Under the pieces are notes generated by a model, which did not search any database, was not told where the DNA came from, and was given only the letters and a program-made list of their open reading frames with translations. A stretch of DNA of 64,000 bases from Sodaliphilus pleomorphus (GTDB taxonomy: Bacteria > Bacteroidota > Bacteroidia > Bacteroidales > Muribaculaceae), in NCBI RefSeq assembly GCF_009676955.1, contig NZ_CP045696.1, positions 2,375,001 to 2,439,000 on the forward strand, given 5' to 3'. The position numbers were made by a program, and so were the translations under genes. Shown here one piece after another: positions 42,306-51,204 of this stretch; position 1 is the stretch's first letter; every line of letters starts with the position of its first letter.

Positions 42306-43997
42306 ATGGATTTCATACCAACAACAATACGTGGTCTCTTTGATACAAGCATTCAGTTTGTTATACCCGTTTATCAAAGAGCTTATTCTTGGCAAATTGA
42401 AAACTGGAAAGTTTTCTTAAATGATTTATTAGAACAAGTAAATCGTGAGAATGAGTATTCTTATGGAAACTTATTGTTAGAAACAATTAAGAAAGATTCT
42501 GATTATGATGTGATTGATGGTCAACAACGACTCACTACTCTAATCATTTTCATGAGATCGTTGTATAATGTTCTTGAAGAGAAGGACGCTGATGAAGAGC
42601 ACCTTGCTGATGTTGAGGAGTTCTTTGAAAAGAAAAAGAGAAAAAGATTACGCCCAGTCGATAATGACAGAGCATGTTTTGATTCTATTATTATAGAAAA
42701 CAAGACATATCCAGTGACATCTAACTCGCAAAAATGTATCAATGATGCAAAAGATTACTTTTTCAAAGAATTGTCAAAAGTCGATCTTGATACACTAATA
42801 CAAATAAAAGATATTATTCTTGATAGCAAGGTTAATAGACTTGAACTTCAGGGTAAAAAAGAGGCTGCACTTATGTTCGAATTACAGAACAATCGTGGTA
42901 AAGACCTAACTAACATGGAAAAGCTAAAGTCTTATTTTATGTACCAGATGTATGTAAATAGTCCTGCAGAAGAGACTGATGCTAATGTGGAAAACATTTC
43001 AAATTATTTTAAAGAAATATACAAGACTGTTTATGATATAAAAGGGATTGATGAAGATAGTATTCTTAACTATCACTGTTTCGCTTATCTTACTGCATCG
43101 TTTAATTATAGAAACCTCGATGATATTAAAAAGGAACTTGCTTCAAGTGATAATAAAATAGAATGGATTAATAATTTTTCCCGTGAATTGGCTACAACAT
43201 TCTCCAATCTAAAGACTCTCCAAACAAATAATTCAGAATACTATAAAAAACTATATAAAGTTCGTGGAAAGGAAAGTTTGCCTGCTTTTATTTATCCTTT
43301 CATCATTAAGGGATACAAATATCTATATAATGACTCTGTGAGTCTTGACAAACTATTCCACATACTTGAGATTCTTGCTTTCAGATACCATCTAATGTCT
43401 AGTAGAGCAGAAATAAACAGTAGATTAACAGATAGTCTACGTTCATTCCACGGTGATGTTGAATCATTAAAAACATCCATTCAAAAGAAATTGAACGATT
43501 CCTGGTATTGGGGAGATAACAGAACAAAAGAAGTTTTATCAGGTTGGATGTATGAAAATCCCGTTCTACACTATATTCTTTGGGAATATGAAGAGTACAT
43601 TCAAGGCAAAGGGTATAAAATTGGCAATATTGAAATAGAAAATGAACAGATAGAGCATATATCACCTCAAAATCCGACTAATGGAGATCCAATAGAAACG
43701 GGTTATGATGTAGATGATAATAATAATTATAGTGAAGAATTTTGTAATAAGTATCTTAACTGTCTGGGCAATTTAATGCTTATTTCCGGTTCTCATAATG
43801 CATCTATCGGAAATAAACCATTCAGTGACAAAATCAATTCTTATAAAGAAAATCCGCTACTAAACCAACAAGCTGAAATAAAGGATTTTATAGAAGATAA
43901 CGAAGTGGTTACATGGAAAAAGTCAAATATAGAGAAAAGATTAGATAAAATCCTTTCTTTTGCTCTTAATAGATGGGATTTCAATTCTGTTAATTGA
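42306..43997 (+). CDS. DUF262/DUF1524 protein, GmrSD-like putative restriction/defence protein
   Basis: 563 residues. The N-terminal DUF262 (ParB/Srx-like NTPase fold) has FVIPVYQRAYSWQ (~18-30), VIDGQQRLTTL (~73-83) and the family signature FELQNNRGKDLTNMEKLK (~195-212). The C-terminal DUF1524, a His-Me-finger nuclease, has IEHISPQNP (~455) and the distal LGNLMLISGSHNASIGNKPF. GmrSD, BrxU and SspE, which share this pair of domains, restrict modified or phosphorothioated DNA, so phage defence is the likely cargo role. The target modification cannot be inferred. The next gene starts 87 bp later in the same direction and may be its partner. Confidence 0.82.
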   Translation: MDFIPTTIRGLFDTSIQFVIPVYQRAYSWQIENWKVFLNDLLEQVNRENEYSYGNLLLETIKKDSDYDVIDGQQRLTTLIIFMRSLYNVLEEKDADEEHLADVEEFFEKKKRKRLRPVDNDRACFDSIIIENKTYPVTSNSQKCINDAKDYFFKELSKVDLDTLIQIKDIILDSKVNRLELQGKKEAALMFELQNNRGKDLTNMEKLKSYFMYQMYVNSPAEETDANVENISNYFKEIYKTVYDIKGIDEDSILNYHCFAYLTASFNYRNLDDIKKELASSDNKIEWINNFSRELATTFSNLKTLQTNNSEYYKKLYKVRGKESLPAFIYPFIIKGYKYLYNDSVSLDKLFHILEILAFRYHLMSSRAEINSRLTDSLRSFHGDVESLKTSIQKKLNDSWYWGDNRTKEVLSGWMYENPVLHYILWEYEEYIQGKGYKIGNIEIENEQIEHISPQNPTNGDPIETGYDVDDNNNYSEEFCNKYLNCLGNLMLISGSHNASIGNKPFSDKINSYKENPLLNQQAEIKDFIEDNEVVTWKKSNIEKRLDKILSFALNRWDFNSVN

Positions 43998-44084
43998 AGA
44001 TACAAGACAAAGTAATCAAGAACAATAATAAGTTGACCTTCACTATTGTTCTTAAATTTTCTATCAACCAAAATAAAATTAAAA

Positions 44085-45188
44085 ATGTTAGAAATTGATA
44101 TATTATATAAAAATGGAGTTCAATTACAAAATACTACTCCTGAAGAACTATTAAAGATAGAGCCAGGACAAGTTGTCTACTTTGTTCCCAAAGATGGAAT
44201 GGATCAAAGATCTTCCATACTAATAATGAAGTTCTTTCAATTTTTAAGAAAACTACACGAGGACAATAATGTTAAGTTATTTATTGCCCCTACAGAGAAC
44301 AAACTATTGATAGGCAATTTTGCTGGGAGAAGCCCTAAGGAAGTTGAAATTCCATATAAAGTAATTGTCTCGAATCGTAACACGATTGCTGGTTTTGCTG
44401 CAGAATACTTTGGAGATGACATAAATGATATTATGAGTCGTATCCCATCATCTGTCTCTAGTTTTGGTATATCTATTTTACCAATAGAGCCCATGATTAT
44501 TCATATAGACAACAATAACAATCTTCCAGTAGTTCAGCAAACTGATATATCAACTACAGAAGTTCCTAATGCTTATTATACAGAACTCCTTCCGTCTCAG
44601 CCCCAAAAAGAAACCGATAGGCTCAAACTGATTTCTGATTATGAAGTCAAGATTAGGCAAATGCTTTGGGATATTGATTATCTTAATATGGGTGATGAAA
44701 TCAACATCAAGAGTATTGTTGATGATATCATTGCGAAAAAGGAGAAACAGTTGGAATACAAACTTTCTATCAAAGCTTCTGTTAGACAAAAATCTGGCAA
44801 TGTGGATTGTGACATATATGTTGGTGACGGAATTAAGCTTGAATTTAAAGCAATACATAAAGCATTATATATGACATTCTTGATGCTAGAGAATGGATTG
44901 AAAATAAACGATGTTACAGATGAATTCATAGAACTGATACAGAAAATCTACAATAGGTTACCAGATAAATCATACAAGGATGGTGGGTTATTGTATTCGA
45001 ATCAAATGCGACCAAGCACTATGAGAGGTTACATTTCTGAAATTAACAGAGCTGTCGTTAAGGCAATCCCAGGTGGACGAATTGGGTATAGGTTCTCTAT
45101 CGTCACAGAGGAAAGGAATCACCCATATATAATCAAAGCATCTACAGAAGAAATCCGGAACCAAATTAAAGAACTCTTTGGCCTGTAG
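44085..45188 (+). CDS. Unknown protein, possible partner of the DUF262 protein
   Basis: 367 residues from MLEIDILYKNG. An N-terminal beta-rich domain (~1-140) is followed by a Pro/Asn-rich linker (~145-175), a helical region with a Lys-rich coil (~180-240) and a C-terminal domain (~245-367) with SNQMRPSTMRGYISEINRAV that looks like a winged helix. I do not recognise the family. It follows the DUF262 gene and shares its terminator, so the two may be one system. The longer reading adds 13 basic residues without support. Confidence 0.6.
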   Translation: MLEIDILYKNGVQLQNTTPEELLKIEPGQVVYFVPKDGMDQRSSILIMKFFQFLRKLHEDNNVKLFIAPTENKLLIGNFAGRSPKEVEIPYKVIVSNRNTIAGFAAEYFGDDINDIMSRIPSSVSSFGISILPIEPMIIHIDNNNNLPVVQQTDISTTEVPNAYYTELLPSQPQKETDRLKLISDYEVKIRQMLWDIDYLNMGDEINIKSIVDDIIAKKEKQLEYKLSIKASVRQKSGNVDCDIYVGDGIKLEFKAIHKALYMTFLMLENGLKINDVTDEFIELIQKIYNRLPDKSYKDGGLLYSNQMRPSTMRGYISEINRAVVKAIPGGRIGYRFSIVTEERNHPYIIKASTEEIRNQIKELFGL

Positions 45189-45217
45189 CATATATCATCA
45201 GTAATAATAAGACCAAG

Positions 45218-45246
45218 CCCTGCCACATTTGTGGTGGGGTTTTTTG
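45218..45246 (+). terminator. Terminator of the DUF262 gene pair
   Basis: Stem CCCTGCCAC with GTGGTGGGG (two G:U pairs) at 45218-45239, then six T. Confidence 0.75.
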
Positions 45247-45258
45247 TTTATGGTCCAC

Positions 45259-45304
45259 CCAATATTGGATGTTTAGTTTCCACTCAGCATCTTTCGTAAC
45301 TTTG
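45259..45304 (+). promoter_or_regulatory. CCAATATTGG palindrome and TAACTTTG element before the NUMOD1 gene
   Basis: The palindrome at 45259-45268 is the same as at 42085-42094. TAACTTTG at 45297-45304 fits the -7 element. The palindrome lies 28 bp upstream of it, where an operator or activator site would be expected. Confidence 0.4.
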
Positions 45305-45354
45305 CATCAGAAACAAGAAATCAATGAAATAATAAATTAAAAACATTAAATATT

Positions 45355-46277
45355 ATGACAGCATTTAATCAAACTAACTTTCTGAGTTCCTTGAAGAAGG
45401 AGTATGATATGATCCCTTATATCCAAAGCAACAAGGGTGCAAAGGTAATGGTGGCAGATGCAATTAAGGCCAATCACTTTGATCCTGAAGAATCACTCTC
45501 TTTCATCTACCATTCTATGAACCCTTCTCAAAAGATTGCCCCTGCCGAGTGGAAGAAGATGGTGGTGAATGCAGTTAAGTATTACTCACCTGTTGGCTTC
45601 AAGATGGAGACGATGAAGAAGGTCCTCAAGACAACAAAGGTGACTCCTGAGTGGATTTTCTCACTCTTCGTTTGCTCCTGGGAAAAGAATGTCAATCTCC
45701 TGAAGTATGAACTTTATCTGGACACCCTGGGTTGGCAGGATGTTGTCGAGAACTTGGTTGGAATGAAGGAAGAAGAGAAGCCTGAAGTTGAGACTGTAGA
45801 AGATGAAGTTGTAACTGATGATGCAGTGACAACAGAGGCCAAGACAATTGAGGAAGAAGAGAACACATCTTCTATCAAGTCAGAGAAGGTGGATCCTCGT
45901 TGCAAGCCTGTAACTCTTTATAAAGATGGCGTTGAGAAGACTTGGCCATCGATGAAGAAATGTGAAGAAGAACTCGGCGTCGCTCATGGTACTGTTAGCC
46001 AGTATTTCAGTGGCAAGATGAAGTCAGTTAAAGGTTGGACCAACGAGAAAGATGCAAAGAAATCTACCACGGAGACGAAACACTTGAAGAAAAAGGCAGT
46101 GAAGCAGACGGAGTTGACAAGGATGGCAATAAAGTGGAGAAGATTTGGAAATCAATCTCTGAAGCTTCAAGAGCAACCGGTATTTGTCATTCATCTATCT
46201 GCAAGTGTGTAAGTGGTAAATATAACTATAGCAAAGCTGGTGACTACAAGTGGGAGATTATTGAAACCGCTGCTTAA
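45355..46277 (+). pseudogene. NUMOD1-repeat protein with a frameshift between two NUMOD1 modules
   Basis: The open frame from 45355 encodes a helical domain (~1-140), an acidic linker rich in Glu/Thr/Val (~142-180) and one NUMOD1-like DNA-binding module (VTLYKDGVEKTWPSMKKCEE to GWTNEK, ~185-228). It then runs into unlike sequence and stops at 46212. In the -1 frame a second NUMOD1 module follows (DKDGNKVEKIWKSISEAS through YKWEIIE) and ends at 46277. The crossover lies within 46035-46100, most simply at the A-run 46090-46094 (AAA AAG in frame). Either an A was gained or lost, or a -1 ribosomal shift occurs. Function is unknown. NUMOD modules usually serve as DNA-binding arms of homing nucleases. 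Confidence 0.6.
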
Positions 46278-46289
46278 ATAAATGAAAAT

Positions 46290-46327
46290 GGTGCGGAGAA
46301 GAACACTCCAATCTTCTCCCACCTTTT
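46290..46327 (+). terminator. Terminator of the NUMOD1 gene
   Basis: Stem GGTGCGGAGAAGA with TCTTCTCCCACC (one mismatch) at 46290-46323, followed by TTTT. It lies right after the -1-frame stop at 46277, which supports the longer reading of the gene. Confidence 0.75.
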
Positions 46328-46350
46328 AAAAACATAAAAAAAAGAAAATT

Positions 46351-46995
46351 ATGATTTTACCTTCAATGACATATTCTGAGATTAAGGCAGAACTTAAAAA
46401 GGAGTATAAAGCAATGTTTGCTTATGCAGATAGATTGACACATCAAAATCAGTACAAAAGAGAGGGATTGAAACATTCAGAACCAATTACCTTCAAACCA
46501 GTTGCTTGGACAAGTAAAGGACTTAACAAGTAAGTTATTATTCCATGTACTAATGGAAAAAGATTTACAAAGAAGTTTGGTGTATGCTATCTTGCATTTT
46601 GTGTTTTTTTTGATGAAAAGAACTATCTGAGTGCAGCGACATATGATAAAAAAGGAGAATGTTGCTTCTTTAGAAGTCATTTGTTTCAACGCTTTGGAGA
46701 GCGATTTCTGAAAGATAAATCAAGGAATAAACTTGAACTGATTATGGAGTTTTTTAAGCGTAATCAATAAATTGTTAGATGTCCTTTCTATTCTGCAGCA
46801 AAGCATGAAAATAGTATTTTTTGTAGTGTTGAGGATGGTGTGATTCTTGGGAGTAAAGAGAAAGAATATATTGTATACAAAACATTTATTTCTGAAGAAA
46901 TGCTGAAAGGAGATGAACTTGACTATAACGCTAATGTCAATCAGGGACTGAGAGCGTTTGTAGAACTTGGAAAGGTGATGCCAATTGCATGCTAA
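46351..46995 (+). pseudogene. Gene of ~214 codons with two in-frame TAA stops
   Basis: The reading frame starts at 46351 (MILPSMTYSEIKAELKKEYK) and continues with protein-like sequence through TAA at 46531-46533 and TAA at 46768-46770 to the terminal TAA at 46993-46995. The segments after each stop (GKRFTKKFGVCYLAF, SRNKLELIMEFFKRN, AKHENSIFCSVEDGVILG) keep normal codon use without frameshifts, which speaks for recent decay. I do not recognise the family. The first 60 codons alone could still be translated. Confidence 0.6.
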
Positions 46996-47226
46996 AAATC
47001 AAAACATTGTCATTGGTCTATGTTGGTAACAAGGGGTTTTTGTAATAAACGGGCCCCTTGTCAAGCCTGTCCTGAGTGTGTAATGCTAAGATTTCCAAAA
47101 ATAAAAGAGCCTGGATTCGTGACAGTTCCAAGCCCTTTTTTTAAGAATATGGATAGTATAGCTCATATTCTATGTGTTTTCAGGGGGTATAATACCCCTT
47201 TATTGGTATTTCTTGTAGTTTTACTT

Positions 47227-47685
47227 TTAAAATTGGACATCCACTTTCCCAAATTCTCGGATGTTATTTGCAAGAGTCTTACTAATAATAAAATCTTCGC
47301 ATAACACGCCTTCTGTTTCGTCATCTATTTTCTTGCTAGTATCAAATAGACACCAAGATATTCTCTTCTCCTGCCTAGCTTTTCGGCAATATTCTCTCAC
47401 CATATAGCACTTCGTAGGATATATTTCTCCTGTACGAGCAAGCCATTCGTCGTCGTAATAATGATTTCCTTCTGACTGCCATTTGGAAACTCCACAAAGA
47501 TGTTCAATATATTGTTCTGTGGTTTCGATTTCTTTGCCAATGATTTTTTTACTATCAGTGTCAGACCACAAGACATTAAATCCACACACTTCCACTACTT
47601 TTCGGATGTCTTCCTCTGGATTATCTTCAATAGCCAACCAGATAGGCTTGTCAAGTAAAACAACTTTTTTAATTTTTGCTTCCAT
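47227..47685 (-). CDS. Protein of unknown function
   Basis: 152 residues, acidic, mixed alpha/beta, with VVEVCGFNVLWSDTDSKK and WQSEGNHYYDDEWLARTGE. No signal peptide and no recognised domain. It is the only minus-strand gene between 42 and 50 kb. The 231 bp before it (46996-47226) hold only a weak hairpin with T/A runs near 47103-47142. Confidence 0.5.
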   Translation of the reverse strand: MEAKIKKVVLLDKPIWLAIEDNPEEDIRKVVEVCGFNVLWSDTDSKKIIGKEIETTEQYIEHLCGVSKWQSEGNHYYDDEWLARTGEIYPTKCYMVREYCRKARQEKRISWCLFDTSKKIDDETEGVLCEDFIISKTLANNIREFGKVDVQF

Positions 47686-49119
47686 ATTCTTCTTATATTA
47701 TTTGAATTGTATCTTTAGCGTCCCTTTAAAATCAGGACCCTAATATATTTATGAGAAAAAACTTATAAGAATATTGTCGACAAGTGTCACTGCTGCAAGG
47801 AAACAACTAAAGTTTTTGAATACAAAATTGGATATAGAAAGAACCAAAAAATCATTTTTGAACACATTTTTTTCGCGACGACGACATTCGTGCGAAGATT
47901 TTTTATTTTTGTTATATTTACAGAAATTGATTTTCATTGACTGAGTTTTGAGGTCAAATATAGAGTAAAACTGATCCATAATATTTTGAAAATTAATTTA
48001 CATAAATATAGTAAGAATGGATAGTTCTTACAGTTTTAATTTAGTTGATTAGTTTAGATTGTTATAAGGATGTCAGCCACATTAATCCAAAGTGCTATTA
48101 AGAAGATATTTTTAAGTTGCACACGGTTGAAATTAAAGGTGAGTGGTTGCACCAACATTTCAACTGTGTGTTTTTTATAACCAGTCAGTACATTGTGTAT
48201 GTAATTCAGGTGACAAGCGGTCCAAAAGACATAGCATCATCTTTACTGGCAAAACTGCTTGCAAGTTCAACCAGCTGACGAAATCCAAGGTTATAGTTAT
48301 TTGAAATATAGACTGCTCAACAGACAGCACAAGTCAGGGGTAGTTGAGTCACAGTTCAGTCTGTGCGAGGATATCAGTGAAGACCATTGTCTGTATTCTC
48401 AAATAACAGAGTTACTTGGAAGGAAGAAACATAAGGGGTTACACCTGAAAATCTTTCACTGATGTAAGGGATTGTTGTACCTATTCATGAAGAAGTTAAT
48501 TAAATCATAGACTTCAATGAAATATTCAATTAATAAGTAGTTAATCATTCTGTAAATCAATTCATTCTGTGTAACGAAGTGAAACAGAATGACCTTACAA
48601 CTATTAGTTGAAACAATAAAGAAATTATTAGATAGGTAAGATGAACGTTCAAACAACAAATGACTTGTCTTACCTATCTTATAAATAAAGAGTTATATGG
48701 CCTGTATTGTGTCCTGTTATGTTAGTTATCACTTAGGTCATTGTTTGCTCCGCAGGCTACACAAACAATGAATTATATTAGATATCCATATAAGGGATAA
48801 GGTAAGAGAGGCTTTCTTTATAGAATAAAAAGATAAGAAAGGAAATTAGATAGATAGAAAGATACAAAGAAATCTGCTTTGTCTGTTTTATAGCAGGACA
48901 AGTCTGCTTCATCATTCCTTATTTCGCTTTGCTCCATATAGGAATGATGAATTGATACTTGATATTATAGATATGGTTAGATAGGTTTCTTTATAGGAGA
49001 TAAGAAGAATATGACTTGATTTGGAGATTCTTGAAGGACTTCTTACCTTGATTGAACTACTACACTACTTGCTATAAGAAAGTGTTATAGAACTAAGATA
49101 TAACGAACTAAATAGAGTT
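47686..49119. other. 1.4-kb non-coding region with a row of stem-loops
   Basis: No convincing gene. From 48562 to 48950 four or more perfect stem-loops with unlike arms follow one another: TCATTCTGT/ACAGAATGA (48562-48592), AGATAGGTAAGA/TCTTACCTATCT (48630-48679), CATTGTTTG/CAAACAATG (48739-48770) and TCATCATTCC/GGAATGATGA (48909-48950), plus CTGCT/AGCAG at 48874-48895. Loops contain TTTGCTCC or CGAAGTG-like words. Such a row could be a replication origin, an oriT or a structured RNA. Confidence 0.5.
48120..48176 (+). terminator. Strong terminator-like hairpin inside the non-coding region
   Basis: A 14-bp stem with one G:U pair (CACACGGTTGAAAT at 48120-48133 with ATTTCAACTGTGTG at 48157-48170), an inner GGTG/CACC helix, then six T. 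No coding gene ends just upstream, so it may end a small RNA starting within 47.7-48.1 kb. Confidence 0.6.
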
Positions 49120-49314
49120 ATGGTAGAACAAACAAATAAAGAAATTCTGGATAGAATAAACCAGGAGTTTACTGAATACCAGCATCAAGTTGAACTCTCA
49201 GAAAAACATCTAAAGTTCGTAGTTAGACTAAACCAAGAAGAACGTGATATGGATAAACTTGACTCACTGCTTAAGCAGATTACTTCTAAAATAGAAATCA
49301 ACTTAAATAATTGA
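49120..49314 (+). CDS. Small helical protein of unknown function
   Basis: 64 residues, charged, with heptad-like spacing (EILDRINQEFTEYQHQVEL, DKLDSLLKQI), so a short coiled coil is likely. It lies 74 bp upstream of the next gene in the same direction. Confidence 0.45.
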   Translation: MVEQTNKEILDRINQEFTEYQHQVELSEKHLKFVVRLNQEERDMDKLDSLLKQITSKIEINLNN

Positions 49315-49388
49315 CTTCTTCGTTATATTCGTTATATTTGTTCCAGAAGAAAAACCCCATAAATACAATATATAAAAAATACAAAGTT

Positions 49389-50303
49389 ATGGATGGTAAG
49401 AGACGAAACATAGGATACTTTAAAGATTTCCTAAAAAAACAAAGACAAAAACTAATCAAAGAATCTCAAGTTAAATTGGAGGTAGAATGGTGGGACAAAG
49501 CGATCGCAGAGGTGTTGGATGATTTAACAAAAGAAACAAATGGCAACTTGACTATAGAGAGTGTAGAGAAGTACTGCAGAACTAAAAACACTATCTTGGG
49601 AAGAAATGAATCAAATGCACTTTATGATGATACCATAATTCTCCAGCATATAAAGGAACTGATATTTCAGCACCACGGTGATAGTTTCTTGGTTAATTGT
49701 CAAGGAAGTGAGAACGAGACAATTCACACAAAAGGAATGGTAATTGAAGAATTGGCTAATGTTATTTTGGACAAATTAAGGGCTATATCTGGAAGCGTTT
49801 CAAAAGAGGACTGGCCAGCTGCAAAACTAATTGACAAAGATTCAACACCAGCACCTGTCAACAATGAGGTTCCTGATTATGATGAATATTGTGATGATGA
49901 AGATATAATTCCAGAAGGGAAGAAACAGAAACATATAGTGAGGTCTTTCGATAACTATCAAAAGTTATTGACTGAGGCAGTTTCAACACTCAAATGCAAG
50001 AGTTATACAGATGTGCTGGATAAATGCCTGAAATCAATTGAAAAGGAAGCAGGGAGTCTGATATATGAGGATGTGCTAAAAGTTGTGGAGAAAGGAACTA
50101 CAATGGCTTCCTATGTTCATCAAAAGGCTCTTGGGGCAATTGAAGCAGCATCTAAATCAGGGCTGTTATTTGCAGAAGAACTTCCAAAGGATGCTGATAC
50201 AAGTAAGAACTTTTTTAGTCAAGCCATCTCTATTTTTGCCAATGAAATTGTGGCTGATGTTTTGAAGCAGATAAATAAAGAATCAGGAGCAGAGAGGATA
50301 TGA
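49389..50303 (+). CDS. Unknown protein, coupled to the next gene
   Basis: 304 residues from MDGKRRNIGYFKDFLKKQR. An N-terminal basic helical region, an acidic middle (DYDEYCDDEDIIPEGKK, ~160-176) and a C-terminal helical domain with IYEDVLKVVEKGTTMASYV. The length and lack of motifs suit a plasmid or phage accessory protein. Its stop overlaps the next start by 4 bp (ATGA), a sign of translational coupling. Its place after the stem-loop region would also suit a replication or maintenance function, but there is no direct evidence. Confidence 0.55.
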   Translation: MDGKRRNIGYFKDFLKKQRQKLIKESQVKLEVEWWDKAIAEVLDDLTKETNGNLTIESVEKYCRTKNTILGRNESNALYDDTIILQHIKELIFQHHGDSFLVNCQGSENETIHTKGMVIEELANVILDKLRAISGSVSKEDWPAAKLIDKDSTPAPVNNEVPDYDEYCDDEDIIPEGKKQKHIVRSFDNYQKLLTEAVSTLKCKSYTDVLDKCLKSIEKEAGSLIYEDVLKVVEKGTTMASYVHQKALGAIEAASKSGLLFAEELPKDADTSKNFFSQAISIFANEIVADVLKQINKESGAERI

Positions 50304-50629
50304 AAAAGTTAAGTGAAACATTGGTACTGGATGAAACCTATATCCAGGAAGAGCCCACAAGAAATGTTCCATCTATAAGTGATAAGGTAAGACAGATAGA
50401 GGAGTTCGCCCATAAGAAGGCTAGTATCATCAAAACATGGACAAAGATAGATAACCATCCAGAGGCTCAAGATATGAAGTCTGATGTAGGTAGTGCATTT
50501 GATGAGAGCGATCTGGATGAAGAGATTGGAAGTGCTTTTGAAGCAATTGGAGAAGGTGGTATAATTTATTGCAGCTTTGAGCATTCATTTTGGGTAAGAC
50601 ATAATGGCCAGCTCATCAAGGTGATGTAA
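50300..50629 (+). CDS. Unknown 109-aa protein, coupled to the preceding gene
   Basis: 109 residues, acidic, ending in a compact beta-rich segment (GIIYCSFEHSFWVRHNGQL). No recognised domain. The start overlaps the stop of the 304-aa gene. The sequence CCAATATTAG, one base off the palindrome CCAATATTGG, lies just past its stop at 50653-50662. Confidence 0.5.
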   Translation: MKKLSETLVLDETYIQEEPTRNVPSISDKVRQIEEFAHKKASIIKTWTKIDNHPEAQDMKSDVGSAFDESDLDEEIGSAFEAIGEGGIIYCSFEHSFWVRHNGQLIKVM

Positions 50630-50869
50630 AATCAATGAAAATATCAATTGAACCAATATTAGGAGGAGATGTATCAACAATGACACATCTCCTTTTCATC
50701 TTAGTACATAAACGACGACGACAGCCATCGTAATACAACATGTGTTCACAAATGGCAAAATAAGGCTAAATATTTGATATTCAATAAAATAAGCAATCTA
50801 TTCTCTTGTTTGTCTCAAAAAGATCTGCTAACTTCGTAATACAGAATAACATATAAAACATAGCACAAT

Positions 50870-51112
50870 ATGACAACGATAGAACTTCATTTCTTTGAAG
50901 CAGCAGTTCGGTTCTTCAGAGAACAATCCAATCAAAAGATAGACTGGGAACAGAGAAGATTCCAGGCAGCGTCACTTATTCTTGCAGGAATGTGTAGCAA
51001 CTATGCTCATCCTATACCAACAATTTCCACAACTGAGGATGCTGTTAGAATAGCTGATCACTTGATAAAAATCTTATCTGATTCAAATCGTACACTTAAA
51101 TGTGCCAAATAA
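50870..51112 (+). CDS. 80-aa protein of unknown function, right copy
   Basis: Identical to the product of 40924-41166. A TTG (50806-50808), 20 bp, TAACTTCG (50829-50836) upstream is a fair promoter. A hairpin ACGACGA/TCGTCGT follows the gene at 51125-51147. Confidence 0.6.
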   Translation: MTTIELHFFEAAVRFFREQSNQKIDWEQRRFQAASLILAGMCSNYAHPIPTISTTEDAVRIADHLIKILSDSNRTLKCAK

Positions 51113-51204
51113 TATCAAAGATAAACGACGATACACTTCGTCGTCGTATTACACAATATATATAGATTAAGTTCAGCACACTTTTACCCTTAATACACTA
51201 AAGT

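Noticed and set aside
46351..46995. Stop-codon reassignment (TAA read as an amino acid)
   Set aside because: Neighbouring genes, and the same gene's final codon, use TAA as a stop, so decay is simpler.
47020..47304. Plus-strand 94-codon open frame
   Set aside because: Overlaps the 152-aa minus-strand gene and contains a hairpin with T/A runs; composition not protein-like.
48259..48462. 67-codon open frame in the gene-free zone
   Set aside because: No ribosome-binding region, no promoter and no partner; could be remnant coding, but I cannot support it.
48562..48950. Row of stem-loops as a CRISPR array
   Set aside because: The arms differ in every hairpin, spacing is irregular and no repeat unit recurs; no cas gene in the window.
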